Both the position numbers and the translations under genes were made by a program. The notes beneath the pieces were generated by a model that saw only the letters and a program-made list of their open reading frames with translations, made no database searches and had not been told where the DNA came from. From contig CM043013.1 in assembly GCA_023678885.1 (NCBI GenBank), positions 12,308,791-12,372,790 on the forward strand: 64,000 nucleotides of DNA, read 5' to 3'. The stretch comes from Pogostemon cablin. Its lineage: Eukaryota > Streptophyta > Magnoliopsida > Lamiales > Lamiaceae. This document shows, one piece after another, positions 1-12,244 of this stretch (positions are counted from its first letter, which is position 1; each line of letters begins with the position of its first letter).

Positions 1-65
1 TGAAAATTGGTATATTTAATGTATATTATTTAGTGTGCTTTAATTCAAATATTTTTTAATTATAG

Positions 66-1847
66 ATGGATCCACTTGGTAGAGGGCGTGGACGGAGGCA
101 TGGATGAGGGCGTGGACGAGGGTATAAAGGCCCTTGATTGAGCAGAGAGTAGGTAGAGGCACAGTTGCAGCCTGGAGAGGAGCATGGCGAGGAGCAGGAG
201 GCTAGAGCCCCACCACCACCACCACCAACTCCTACAACACCTCCACCACCACCACCAGCTCCTACATCCTCTACACCACCTGCAGCTTATCGGGCTTCAT
301 CCTCACGTGGTGGGATCTCTTCTCAAGGAGCTGGACCTTCCAGAACACCAGCCACAAAGAAGAATCTGACGTTGTTCATGGATGAGTAAGTATTTTAATG
401 TTTCCATGTGTGTAAGTGGTATACATTTCCAAACCAAAGTCTATTTTTGTCTCAATCCAGAATAGTAGATGGGTACAAGATATCTGGATTCATACACACA
501 ATGATCGAGAACAATCTGGATGTGCGTGCGTAACAATTTAGACTGGTTTCGGATAAGACGCTATATCAATACTGGGATCATTTCACGGTGAGAAACTAAC
601 TACATTTAAATCCAATCCTTGTTAACATAATGAATACTAACATTGTGCGTGTTAATCTTTACAATAGAACTACTTTGGTTGGGATGATGATGACAATGTG
701 GGCATGGAGACCGCATTTTGGAATAAGGCCAATGACCGATACAGGGACGTCATTGCTGGTCTGAAGCAGGAATTTATACATAATCATTCGAGGCCAGCAG
801 ATATACCACTTAAAGTTTGGGACTCGCTAGTTCAGCATTGGATGAGTCTCAAAGCTAAAGCTGAGGTGGAGAGGAACCAGGCTAATCAAAAGCACGTTGA
901 AGAGGAGGGTGATCGTGTGGCTTGCCATAGGGGTGGCACAAGAGCGGCTATAGAGTATGCTCGTCAGCTGGTTAGTATAATTCAAATATTTTACTCAATA
1001 AAGTTGTTAGTGAATTATAATATTTCTTTATACAGCAACTAATAATCCAGATCCAACTCTATATTTTTCAGAAGTTACAGGGTAAATCATTAATGGTGTT
1101 GAAATATTATTCACAGGAGTAATGATGATAATGTTCCTACCTACAAGTGCGCCACCATCCTCATTGTAAGTGTTTTTATAAATGTTATCACATCCTTCTA
1201 AGTTATGAAATATTTACTTAAATTTTCATTTTGTGGTTACAGGAGAAAGTGGAAGACTGCTGAATTATCAACGCATGTCTCAAGAACAAGAAGACACCAA
1301 CAGTGGTGGATCACCCTCTAAGGCACCCATTCATAAGGTCTCCTTATACCTGATGTTCGCAGGGAAGAGTAAGGGTCGGGTGATAGGGAACATGGCTCGA
1401 TCTATTATAGCCTCGACTAATCCGTGCTCCGCCAGTACACAGTCGGCGACATCCCAAGTGAACGTTGGAGAGATTGACCGTCGACTATCCAAGATCACAG
1501 AGGCGGAGGGTCGAATCAATGAGGCACTAGAGGAGAGTCGCAGGGTTCAGGAGAATGCTCGTCGAGACCTAGAGGAGAGTCAGAGGACTCAAGAGGATAC
1601 CCATCAAGACCGAGAGAATGTTGTTCGCATTCATGTTGAGGCTGAGAGGATTGTGTAGACGATAGAAAATTGGGCGACGATGATGAATTTGCCGCAGGTG
1701 CCAATTCTTTCTAATCCTCCATCACCTCCTAGACGTGCATCCTGTGTTCGATGACGGTCTACATTTGGGAGTCAGCAAGGATATGCATCCAAGAATCGCC
1801 GATATTATAGATCATCTAAGGATGATCGTGATCACCTGGATGATTGA
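66..1847 (+). pseudogene. CACTA accessory transposase gene (Transposase_24 / TNP1-like), decayed
   Basis: This gene would encode the smaller DNA-binding transposition protein of a CACTA element. An ATG at 66 opens a Gly/Arg-rich stretch (RGRGRR), followed by a proline-rich linker (about 190-290). A second block (about 462-590) and a third (about 665-975) follow. The third contains the Transposase_24 signature: an aromatic-rich segment (VWDSLVQHWMS), then KAEVERNQANQ and a CHRGGTRA box. A last exon (about 1233-1847) encodes a strongly charged coiled coil (ITEAEGRINEALEESRRVQE). GT..AG boundaries are plausible between blocks. The frame is broken by a TGA near 105, a TAG at 1656-1658 and a TGA near 1752. 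The last two sit where CAG and CGA are plausible ancestors. It therefore looks inactivated by point mutation. Confidence 0.7.
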
Positions 1848-2751
1848 TTGATGTCATGAACAGTTTTTATTAAGGGTTCTTAGAATTATAACTATATTTT
1901 TCTTAATTTTATTAACATGTATGGTTATATTTGGAACTTTGAATAGATACTATTATAGTAGGAATTCAAAATATGCATTACTAGTGAATCGGGTCTGTCA
2001 AAATAGAGGGAACTCTATCAAAAATTTTTATAAAATAACACTTCATAGATCATACTAAGGAATTACAAAAAAATATATTAATTATAGTAATCGGGGTCTT
2101 CTGCATATGATAATTATTGATTAATAAAAGTAAATGTGTAATGATCATACTTGATAAGGTAATTACAAGTGTAAATTAACAAGTAGTGTAAGTATTAAAT
2201 GTTTTCTTCATATTGATATATAAAATTTTAACAAATTAAAATTTAATAAAATTAAAAATTGATTGATCTTAATACTATAATCTTTATAAATTACATAGTG
2301 GTCAAATGATAAGGATACAGATATACATATTAATATATGCATACACATGTGTAATACATTATATTTACGTATGTAATTAGTATATATACATTATAAGTAT
2401 AAATATATATGATAATAATCATATACAAATGAATATATGAAATATATTACATATAAGGACGACGGGAGAGATGTGAGATATTAATAGAAAAACAATTAAT
2501 GTGAGAGAGTGTATTATACTAATTACTATTAATATAATTAAATTACTGAAACATTATGTAGATCGTGAAATAAGCAAACTAATTAATATATTATTTTAAT
2601 AAATATGAAATAAATAGTAATAAAGTATATATTAAATATGTATACATATCTAAATATTGTGTCTAGATATTTAAAAAAGAAAATAACCATTCATGATAAT
2701 TTATTTATTATAATATATATAATGAATACAGCATATATATTTTGACACACA
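1848..2751. other. AT-rich CACTA interior without a gene
   Basis: Very AT-rich sequence with many TATA runs and stop codons in all frames. No open frame, TIR or tandem array was recognised. It is the non-coding part of the CACTA element between the accessory gene and the nested MITE. Confidence 0.6.
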
Positions 2752-2756
2752 CACAA

Positions 2757-2809
<53 letters not shown>
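2752..2809. repeat. Compound microsatellite (CA)n-(TA)n
   Basis: A run of CA dinucleotides changes into an uninterrupted TA run that abuts the nested Stowaway MITE. Short open frames across it on + are artefacts of the repeat. Confidence 0.95.
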
Positions 2810-2810
<1 letters not shown>

Positions 2811-3109
2811 TCCCTCCGTCCCTACAAGTATTTCACGTATTGGTGTGCGCGGAGTTTAAGAAAATTTTGTATTTTTATGTATAAAGTAAGAAAGAGAATA
2901 TATATTTTAGTTGATTTAATTAAAAAGGTGTGTAAAGTTGTTGGGAAATGTGAAAAAGTAAGTAAAAGTAAGTATTATATTGGGATGTGTGTAAAAAGTG
3001 TATATTGTTATAATGTATTTTTTACCAAATTTAGTAAAAGTAAAGTGTGAAATACTTTGAGGGACGGATGAAAAAGGAAAGTGTGAAATACTTCGGGGGA
3101 TGGAGGGAG
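2810..3109. mobile_element. Stowaway-type MITE (Tc1/mariner), nested in the CACTA element
   Basis: It begins CTCCCTCCGTCCC and ends in the inverted GGATGGAGGGAG, flanked by TA on both sides. These are the hallmarks of Stowaway MITEs. The next inner bases (AAGTATTTCAC / GTGAAATACTT) extend the inverted repeat. It is 300 bp and non-coding. The small ORFs on both strands inside are not genes. Confidence 0.88.
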
Positions 3110-3244
3110 TATATATATACATTATTTTTAATATATTAATATTTTAACATGATTTATATACAATATATGATTTATTATTGAATTATGGGTGTACAACATT
3201 ACATAGTAAAATTATATATATACAATAAATGTTAAATATGAAAT

Positions 3245-3398
3245 AAGAATCATCTTGGCTCAAGTGACCATTTCTTACCATTAAAATCCTCCCCACCTGA
3301 GAGGTCAGGGGTTCAAATCTTCCAATCAAAATTAAATACAAAATCAAAAATAAAAAGAGGAGTGAGCCGATTGGGCCAGGTTGATCGTTTTAAAAAAA
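3245..3398 (+). mobile_element. Possible tRNA-derived SINE fragment
   Basis: TGGCTCAAGTGA (3256-3267) resembles a pol III A box. GGTTCAAATCT (3310-3320) matches the B box GGTTCRANNC at a suitable distance, and an A-rich stretch follows. No poly-A/T end or target duplication was confirmed, so a chance tRNA-like match is possible. The downstream segment is partly repeated at about 3529-3600. Confidence 0.35.
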
Positions 3399-3690
3399 TA
3401 TAATAATTTTGTGAGGGCTTTAGTGACGAATAACAAGCCGTCACTAATTTTCGTCTACAAAAGGCAGTCATAATGGTGTTCAAATCTCTCAAGGGGAGGA
3501 TATTCCAGCATATAATGCTGGGTCAAAATTAAATACAAAATAAAAAAAAAAGAGTGAGCCGATTGGGCCAGGTTGATTATTTTTAAAATAAAAAAAATTA
3601 ATTTTGTGGGGGCTTTAGTGACGAATAATAAGCTGTTACTAATTTATGACGGATAAACGTCATCACTAATTTCCATCTACAAAAGGCTGT
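3333..3690 (+). repeat. Imperfect tandem duplication in the CACTA subterminal zone
   Basis: Two copies, about 196 bp apart, share ATTAAATACAAAA, GAGTGAGCCGATTGGGCCAG and GGGCTTTAGTGACGAATAA. The unit joins the tail of the SINE-like sequence to CACTA subterminal motifs, so the duplication followed that insertion. Confidence 0.65.
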
Positions 3691-3797
3691 CACAAACGTT
3701 ATCCGTCACAAAAGCCGTCACAATTATGATGGCCTTTCGTCACAAAAAATTAGTGACGGCCACAAAGCCATCACAAACGAGTAATATTTTTGTAGTG
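3413..3797 (+). promoter_or_regulatory. CACTA subterminal repeats and terminal inverted repeat
   Basis: There are clustered GTGACG/CGTCAC motifs in both orientations and the terminal TTTTTGTAGTG at 3787-3797. In En/Spm elements such motifs are transposase-binding sites. Confidence 0.75.
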
Positions 3798-3950
3798 TAA
3801 AGTATGTTTAATGATTGTTAAAGTATGTTGTATTATGCACTAACACATGAACATACTTTATTTATACAATAAACATACTTTAGTGATTGATCGACTCATT
3901 TCACATCCATCTCACAAATAACATGTCTCACAAGAGACTCTCTTTATAAT
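3798..3950. repeat. Partial copy of a dispersed AGTATGTTTAATG repeat
   Basis: It shares AGTATGTTTAATGATTGTTAAAGTATG and TACAATAAACATACTTTAGTGAT-type segments with copies near 34232 and 34738. The family ends in GAGACGG-type sequence. It lies directly outside the CACTA terminus, so it is probably the older target sequence. Confidence 0.5.
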
Positions 3951-4235
3951 TATTCCACAATGATCAGCATGAACTAATGTTGGGAACATATCTGCCAATT
4001 ATTCCTTAGACGCAATTGCACCACGGATTCTAATACTCCTTCCATTCTGAATATTTGTTCATGTTTATACGGGCTCAAAGATTAAGAAGTGTTATTTTTT
4101 TAATAATAATGTATAAAGAAAACATAAATAAAGTTATTGGGAATGATAAATAAAATTATTGGGAATAATAATGTAGTTCTCCTTTAATTAATTTGTGGTC
4201 CTCCTCCTCAATTAATATTATCTTTTTTTATTATA

Positions 4236-4461
4236 CTTCATCCGTCCCACCCAAAGAGTAATTTTTTTCTATTTTTGATGTCTCACCCAAAGAGTCGTCT
4301 TTCCTTTTTTACACACATGAGACCTACACACACCTACTAATATAATTAAAATATGGGATCCACACTCTCACTAATACAACTAACCACTACATATTAAATA
4401 ATAATACTCATTAATTTACGTGTAAAAAATAAAAACTACCATTTGGGTGGGATGGAGGGAG
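4236..4461. mobile_element. Stowaway-type MITE
   Basis: It starts CTTCATCCGTCCCACCCAAA and ends in the matching inverted TTTGGGTGGGATGGAGGGAG, with TA at both flanks. It is about 226 bp and non-coding. Confidence 0.85.
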
Positions 4462-5938
4462 TATTTAAAAGACCATTATATCATAAACCATAAAGGTATA
4501 ATTAAAATTATACTCTAAACTCTAAATATCGGGGTGAAATATAATCTAAATTACACAGTTGAAATTACAATTATATCCTAAATCATAAACTCTAGAGGTG
4601 TAATGCACCCTAAACTATAATTGTGAAATTACAATTATACCCTTTGAATTAAGGATAAATAATAAACATTAAGGATAAAATATGTCATAAGATTATAAAA
4701 GGAAAAATTGAAATAATACGCTAAATTCAATATACAAAATCTTTACCAACACTTCAATATGTTTGTTATCATTTCTACACATTTGCACATTTTATGACAC
4801 TATTACCCCTCTCCTCCACCCACCCACCACCCAAGTTTAATTAAAATACCCCACCCCACTAAGCCCTCTCTCACAACTACCTATGTCTTAACCAACCCCC
4901 AACAGCCCTCCACCCCTACACCCCCACGCACCTGACAACCTACCGAGACCTTGAATGAAACAAAAATTTTAAAATTTTTTGTTTCTTCCCTGCCCACCGT
5001 TTGGATTACCTGTATCACCAACCCATCAGTCACCCACAATCCCCGCCCCCTTCCGTCGCTAAACCGCCGAATACAGCAGCACAATTCCGTCGACTCTTAC
5101 AGTGCGAAGGAAATTGTGAGTTCTTCGACTCCTTCGCACAATTCCAGTAACACAACCCACTGTTTCTTGCTCATTACCTGGTTGTCTAATTACTTCACAG
5201 ACTCCGTGGTACTTCAAAAATTTTGAAGATATTGGTGAGTTCTTCAAACTCAGAGCCTCTGTTTCTTCAAATTTTTAAAGATAATATTAGTTGTGGAAGT
5301 GAAAATTGAGGTTTTGAAAAACAAGACTGTGATTTTATAATTCTTGTATGTTGGATGAAACTCAATTTTTAGTGCAACTTTCCTTCGTGGGATGCTATAT
5401 ATAATTTAATTGCATTGTAAATTTTTTTTTCTAGGGTTTTTTTCCGCTAACATCTTTTGTTGTGAATCAATTTTGCAACCCAAAATTGAAGGACTAAAAC
5501 TTACTTGTGAGATTTGCCGATGGTCAAGCTTTACCAAGAATGGTTGATTCTTGAATTATAGCTTTAAAATTGTGTTTTTTTCATTGGTGTAAAGGCATTG
5601 TCCTAGCTCATTTTTTTATTAATTTATTGTTACTTCATACTACAAATCTGTTTGTTTTGTCTATTGTTTTTTGTTGCTTATTTTTAAAATGAATTCATAC
5701 TTTGTCTGTTGATTTCATCTTTCCATACCGCGTTGTTATATTGTTGTTCTTGTTTCTGTTGATGTTCTTGCTTTCAAAACCCTATTAAATTGATTGTGGG
5801 TGAATGAGTATTGTTAATTTGTTGTTTAGGGATCCAAGTTTTATCGCTCATTAGTGATTATTATATGGCATGCTATGAGTTCAAATCATGTGTTTATTCT
5901 TGACTAATCTATATGGGTCACATTCCAGGATAAAACAA

Positions 5939-8532
5939 ATGGCAAGCTCCAATCCAGCCAGTATATCAAATCGATCTAAAATTAGGATTTTACCGGATAT
6001 CAAGGAAAAACTCAGCTCTAATAACTTAGTTAGGTTTCGTTCGAGCTGTTTCGGAGATTTATTAGGATTAACTGGCTTTTAGTTCTGGGATCAGTTGTAC
6101 CTCCACCTCCTGTCCACATTTGATTTCAAATCATCTGAAGAGTCATTCGTATTCAAAATCAATAAAGTTGAAGCTAAGTTTGGGCCCTGTGAATTTGCTT
6201 TGGTGATTGGGTTGCGGTTTGGTCTACTACCTGCAATTTCAGACAAGGGTGATTTTCTTGTCCGGGTATTTGGGGATAAGAAGAACATTACACCGCCCCA
6301 AATTCAGAAGAAGTTTCTCGAGAGTAGCTACGATGATGATTATTTTAGACTTGACATGTTGATGGTCCTTATCTTCTTACTTATACCTCAAGGTTCCAAA
6401 CTCGGTGTTGTGAACCTTGAATACATATGCCTTCTCGACGATCTACATCTATTTAACGTCTATCCATGGGGCCGTTTTGTGTTCTTCAACCTGTTGAATG
6501 AGTTCAAGAAGTTAAAAATGTTCAGGAAGCAGTTAAGAGATGATGAACAACCAAGATAATATTATGATGCCAACGGATTCAGCTATGCAGTGTTGGCATG
6601 ATCATATGAAGCAATCCCCAGTATTGGAAAGGCGTATGGTCATTCGAGGAGGCAAACATATCCTCGTTTGATGAAATGGTCACCGAATTGCACCCCTAGT
6701 TTTTCAGAACTAAGGAAGATGGTGTTCAAGGAGTTGCGTGGGTTTGATAAAAGTGCCAAACACGTAAGTTATTTACTATTATTTAGTGAGGCATATGGCT
6801 TGATCAGTTGAGTATGTGTATAACATGATGTTTTCTTCCCTAGGTGGAAGTGAATCACGCGCTTGAGCCATCTATAAAGGAGCTTCAATCTGAATCATAT
6901 CTTAGTGCTGTCAGTTGGAAGAATGAGCTCACTCATGCACAGTCGTCTTGTAGTGTACGTAGGCCCCATGAGTCTTCAAGACTCATTCGAGAAGATCCCC
7001 CTCCAGCCGCACCATCTCCACCGATGACTCGTTATGGAGCATTGGAAAAGAAAATTGATGCGCTTAGTAGCAGTATGGAATCTGTGAAAAGTAATCAAAG
7101 GCAGCTTATGCAAATGATTGAAGCTCTTGTTCAACGTCTTGATGATTGATTCCCAGTACATTCTCCTTCTTCATCTAGATCAAGAAGAATGCATGAAGCT
7201 GATGAACCACAGGTGAAAGATTTTGCTAATGAAGTTGAAGAACAAACTGAAGAGCAAGAACAACATTTGGATAAGGAAGAGAACGATGAGCAAGAACATG
7301 GTGTGGGAGAAGAAGACAATGAAGAGGAAAATGCCAAAGAAGAAGGTAATGATAAGCAACCAGCCCAAGAAGAGATTGAAGAGTTAAAAAATGAGAAGCA
7401 ACATGAAGTTTAGGAACAAGAGAATCATATGGGTAGAGAAGATAATGAAGCTGAATACGAAAATGAAGAGCAATCTGATCAAGGATTTAACGATGATCAA
7501 TTGGATGTAGAAGGAATTTGAACAACTGTTTAAAAAATACAAGGGAATTATGGAAGAAGTTGAGCATTCCATGCAAGGAGATTTCGGAGTTCCCGAACAA
7601 AATCAACATGAAGTTCAAAATGAGAATTTGCAGTGTGATCAGAGGGTCAATAATGAACTGGTATGTGTTTTTATGAGTGAAATATAGTTCTTAGTTTTTA
7701 TTATTTCTTCATAATTAATTCCTCTATTTATCAACCAGGAACTGGCTGTTGTTCACGATGATCCATCGAAACGTAGCCGAATGCCTGGACATCATAAGAA
7801 ATCTCCATGAACGAATCCTAATCACCCAAAAAACAAACATAAGAATAAACCAAAGGCTAGGTCGAAGGTTGAGGTGGAGTGCCCCGAGGATTCGGTTGGT
7901 GAGATATACCCACCTGATTTTATTAAGGACTTCAAAACTTGGTTTGATCACGTACAAAGAACAAGCGGCAGATTCTATTTTTCCATCGAGCCCACCAGTT
8001 AGATCTTTTTTTACAACATATTGTCATTGTTGAAACATGAGTTATTATTTTTTGGTTTGATATTAAATGCATTTAATTTGAATGGCGGAATATGGATGCT
8101 CTTATCTATCTTATTGTTCATAAATCTGCCAAATGGCCAAAGCAGTTTGTGCATAATTGGACAGTGGTAGATATTGATTTCTGGGTAATCTTCAACATAC
8201 CTTATACTTTATTTTTCATGCCCTATTATGTTGGAAAATTGACGTGCATGAGTTTTTGTTAAATGTAGAACATAGTTATGGGTTTGCGGAATGAGTTCTT
8301 GGAAGTAGAGAAGAATAAAGAGCCATAGGATTGGGACCAAAAGTATCGTGGCTTAAAGAGGTTCATATGTGGCAAACTACCCGAGTGGGGCCCACCGAGA
8401 GAGTGGAAGAACGTCGAACCAATCTATAAAGTTGGCTTTGTTGGTGGAAATCATTGGGTCTTATATGACATTCATTTTTTGGAACATCGCTTCTTCATTT
8501 ATGACACCCAGTCTAAGGCACTGGATGGATAG
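5939..8532 (+). pseudogene. DUF1985 / Ulp1-like protease gene of a MULE, decayed
   Basis: The ATG at 5939 follows a plausible 3' splice site (CATTCCAG, 5921-5928). The N-terminal block (FRSSCFG, then FGPCEFALVIGL) matches DUF1985. A helical segment (about 7020-7149, ALEKKIDALSSSMESV) and a long Glu/Asp-rich coiled coil (about 7189-7500) follow. Near the end (8278-8532) come GGNHWVLYDI and FFIYDT, matching the His and Asp region of the Ulp1/SENP cysteine protease domain. The catalytic Cys part was not found. In-frame stops occur at 6080, 6557, about 6599 (where Trp is expected), 7147, 7411 and about 8326. The reading frame is otherwise kept for long stretches, so decay was mainly by nonsense mutation. 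The likely ancestral role was a SUMO-type protease carried by the transposon. Confidence 0.75.
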
Positions 8533-8699
8533 GTCCGCCCCACATTGATCTCACATTTTCACTCTTGAAATAATTCCCGACATATCGATTAATATCATAA
8601 TTATTTTTCCTGGTTCAGTTAAGTAAGAATGAAAGCAATTAAAGGCAATATCAAACCATATATGTACCAAGTAAAAGTTTAAATCTGACATTTTTTTTC

Positions 8700-10959
8700 A
8701 CCTTATTGCAGCCACAGCATGAATGCGTGGAATTAGTTCTAACTGAATGTAACCGCAGTCGCAAGTTCTCTGATCCAAATCTGTCATGTTTGACGAATTT
8801 CCAACAACAACCCTAAATCGATCCCCAAACACCGGCTGAACAACAAGTTTGTAAGCATTATGAGCTATACCTCCAAGTAATTTTGTGACCTGTGTGCAAA
8901 CATCATCGCCATATTTTTCTGCCTCACCACTTCAAGATATAAATCAATCCTGAATTAATTCTTGGATTGTCTCCAACAAATATATAATAAGAAACCTCCG
9001 TCGCCAGTGGATGACATTGTTCCATACCTCTATGGCATTCGAAGTCATAAACTCATACCTACGTACGGAGCAATGAAATCGGGATCAACAATCTTTCCTT
9101 GCAGTTCCTATAATGCTAGATATGCGATTTTCTTATTCGAACCGGTTAAGTGCACTGACAAGCCTACATATATTTGTACAATTAGAACGTAACAAGTATT
9201 GGAAAAAAGTTTATCAAAACAAGAATCCAGAAGTAGGAGTGAAAGAATCCAAAATAATTGAGAAAGTCATATTATGTAGTACACAGATAAATCATGGTAA
9301 AATTTATGAGTAAACCTGTCGTATTCAGCTTCCTTATAAGCATTAGCCGCTCTTTCAAAAATATTTACAACTGTGGCACCAAAGAGAACAAATTTCTTGC
9401 TCAAGTGATAGCGGCATAGCCCGTGAGCAACTCCAGGAAATACTTGATCCATTGCCCGAAGGATCGTTGGATGCTGGTCAAACACAATTAGTAGTTCTGA
9501 TGGGGTTCCTATCACTCTTCGTATCCGTGACAAGAAAAGGGACCATAGCTCAACATTTTCTTGATCGCCAACGCCAGTTGCCAATGGAAAAATCTGATTG
9601 TTTGGGTCTTGAGTCACAGCGACAAAAACAGCTCCTTGTAGTGTCCCTTAAGATGAGCCCCATCTACAACTAACACTGGTCATCTGAAGTGCTTGAATCC
9701 ATTCACACACGACCCAAGGGCAGTATGCAAACTTGAACTTTCCATCAGGACGTGTGATCAACTCTGTAGTGCTCCCGGAATTATACTTTTGTAAAACGTG
9801 CATGTAAGACGGAAGCAAACTAAAGCATTCTTCCGGTGAGTCATAGACATAAAGGTTCGCTTGCAGGTATGCCCAGTAAGCATGGCAGTACTTTATATCA
9901 ATCCCAAAACGCTATTTCATGTCGTACTTAATATCCTTGGGTGTTATGGATGTGGATGGATCCCTTTGTTTGTCAAAATACATCTTGGCAATAACTCTAG
10001 AATAGCATGACGTTGGTTTAGAACGATCACCACTAAGCAAGCATGATGTCGTGTCAACTGTGTACAGCTTCAAATTCCGTACTTCCCCTTTGCTGCAAAG
10101 AAGAAGTTACACAACTTTATGCCCTTGCATTTCAGCTCACACCTACTAGGGGTCAGAACGTAAAACCTAAAACCTAACACTCCGTAGTAAGTTATACATA
10201 CTTACATCTTCCACCATTCCTCCCTGCTTGTGTATATCTTCTTCCTTGATAGTTTATCGGAAGTGAGATCATAGGATTCAGGAGTTATATTTATTGGTTC
10301 TGAAAAAGGAGCCTTGCAGGGTATTCTCCAAACAGAAGGACGGAAGTCATTGTCTGCATCATTAAACTCTGTGTCTATGTTATCATTACCAATATCAATG
10401 GTTGGGTGATAATCTGTACACCCGATTTCTTGATCAAATTCATCCTCAGAAATATGACATCCTTCTAGACTTGCATCATCATTGGAACATGGTCCTGAAT
10501 CAACGTCATCAAACTGTAATTCTTTTGAATATGACGGTTGATCCCATGTACAATTGAATTCACCAATACTTCCTGCAGTATTGTCGGACCTCTTTTCGTT
10601 AAACCAATCGACCAAACCTTAAAAGATCTTGAATCACATGTGTCTGTACAGTTAAGGGATTGCGTTAATTTCCTTTGATCCACATATATCTCGGGGGCTC
10701 CCTCACTATTGAATATAAAACTTACATCATCATCATTCAGAATTGAGAGTTGCATTGTCTTATCATTCACCATACATACTTGAAAAATGTCATACATAAT
10801 ACTATTGCAATCTGATTTCATGAATTTATGAAGGAGTTGTGTTAATTGTTCTACAGTGTGATCGCCTGCAAGCATACGCACAGTCCCAACATTCCCACCG
10901 ATATATTCGGCACCATTCCATACTCCATTAGTATGCACAACAATAATCTGATTCCCCAT
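8700..10959 (-). pseudogene. MULE (mudrA-type) transposase, decayed
   Basis: Read on -, the start is at 10959 (MGNQIIVV), just after a TTGCAG splice site. The N-terminal PB1-like block (to about 10640) is followed by a frameshift, an acidic linker (10202-10615), an intron (GTAAGT near 10204, CAG near 10093) and the central MULE block (SRVIAKMYFDKQRDPSTSI). The DDE region follows: a shifted VVDGxH-like segment, GAVFVAVTQDPN, FPLATGVGDQENVELW, LIVFDQHPTI and GLCRYHLSKKF. The C-terminal part has a SWIM-type zinc finger remnant, CDCG...IPRIHAVAA (about 8710-8790), in which one expected Cys is replaced. At least two stops (one in DMK-stop-RFG) and several frameshifts show it is dead. All expected domains are present in order, so this was once a full transposase. 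Confidence 0.85.
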
Positions 10960-10971
10960 ATTTAACTGCAA

Positions 10972-12153
10972 CTACCAAGGAGAAAATAAACAAAATCTTT
11001 TGTTAAATACAATCATCTTATCTCCTACTTAATTCAATAAATAGTATGTAGTTAAAATATCCACTACAGCACAGTGTAAGGAGATACCAACAACAAAGAA
11101 AATAATCAACGATTATTGTTGGATGTGAATGAGTTCAAACCATGTATCAATGGTTCACTATCAGCTGTCCACTTAAACAACTAATTTAATCCAAATGAAC
11201 GAGGAAGTGAAACTAAATTTGACTTGGCACCTCTTAAACATCAATTATCATCTATACACAACTTAAACAGAATTTTCATATTATCCAAAGAGTAAAAGGA
11301 TAATACATTCTGCATTAAGGACGGGGGGCAGTTACAAAAACTAAAAAAATCGGGTGTACATCATACTAAATATCAAGAAAATCTCAATTATTAGCACAAT
11401 AGTACGAGACGAGTGGTATTAGTTCAACAAATAAGCAGATTCAGTCAAATCAACCTAGTAGAATTCATCGCATCTTTATTGCCACGCTTTCAATGATGTC
11501 CAATAAATAATTTTTTAGAGAATATCTATATACAATTCGATTTCTCAACTACGAATGTTAGATTGTTTGAAGGTTTAAACATAGAAAATATTACTGACTG
11601 CTATTACACAATCTCTTTAATGCTAATAGGCAAGTAAAAATGAAGAATTGGGGATCTTACCGAAAATTGAAGAAGTCGACGCCAATGATACTAGGTACGG
11701 TCGTGAATTCCTCAATACACCTTGAGCCGAGAACGAGCTGCACACCTTGCCGCCGTGAATGAACTGAGGGCTCTACACCTTGATTGTCGCAGATAACGAC
11801 CTGATGGAAGGCTATTGACTATCGCCGAGTTGAGATGCATTGACTATCGCCATTGAATGAGATGTCAGCGACACCCAGCTAAAAAAGAGAACGAGCGGGA
11901 CCTTGGGTCGGGTGTGGTGAAATTCCCCTTACCTCTATGAGAGAAGAATCAGGTGAAAGCTTGGGGGAGTGGTGAAAGAGGGTGGCCACGACGAGATCCT
12001 TCCATCGACAAGAACAAGCGGGATGGTGGGTGGGAGTGTGGTGAAATTTCGCTTAGCTGTAATGTGAGAAAAGATACAAAAAAGGGTCAATTGGGAGGGG
12101 GTGGAGGATGGTCACGGGGGAGGGGGGTGGAATACCAGGTGGGGTGGGTGGGT

Positions 12154-12157
<4 letters not shown>
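10972..12157 (-). other. 5' leader and promoter side of the MULE transposase gene
   Basis: No gene on either strand. On - it contains a probable leader intron (11660 down to 10966) and, further out, purine/pyrimidine-biased leader sequence. The Gly-rich + strand ORF at 11953-12282 runs into a TA microsatellite and is not credible. Confidence 0.5.

Positions 12158-12244
<87 letters not shown>

Larger units (their letters stand above)
1..3797 (+). mobile_element. CACTA (En/Spm-type) DNA transposon, right-hand part
   Basis: The right end is clear. Positions 3781-3797 end in TTTTTGTAGTG, the reverse complement of the CACTACAAAAA terminus that defines CACTA transposons. The 380 bases before it carry many short GTGACGG / CCGTCAC-type motifs in both orientations (for example around 3421, 3451, 3641, 3700 and 3757), as expected of a subterminal repeat zone where the transposase binds. 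A gene matching the accessory transposase (Transposase_24 family) lies upstream at 66-1847. The left end is outside the window, so the left TIR and the 3-bp target duplication cannot be checked. A Stowaway MITE, a dinucleotide repeat and a possible SINE sit inside it. Premature stops suggest an inactive copy. Confidence 0.85.
4700..12150. mobile_element. Mutator-like element (MULE) with DUF1985/Ulp1-like and transposase pseudogenes
   Basis: A + strand DUF1985/Ulp1-like gene (5939-8532) converges on a - strand MULE transposase gene (8700-10959), the arrangement known for plant MULEs that carry a Ulp1-like protease gene. CT-rich leader sequence lies at each outer side (about 4790-5160 on +, about 11650-12120 on -). 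Both genes appear to have an intron just before the coding start: about 5235-5928 on +, and 10966-11660 on - with GTAAGA / TGCAG borders. I could not align convincing terminal inverted repeats, so the outer limits are approximate. Both genes carry stops and frameshifts, so the copy is dead. Confidence 0.7.

Noticed and set aside
2742..3050. ORF of 102 codons on +
   Set aside because: It starts in a CA/TA microsatellite and continues through a non-coding Stowaway MITE.
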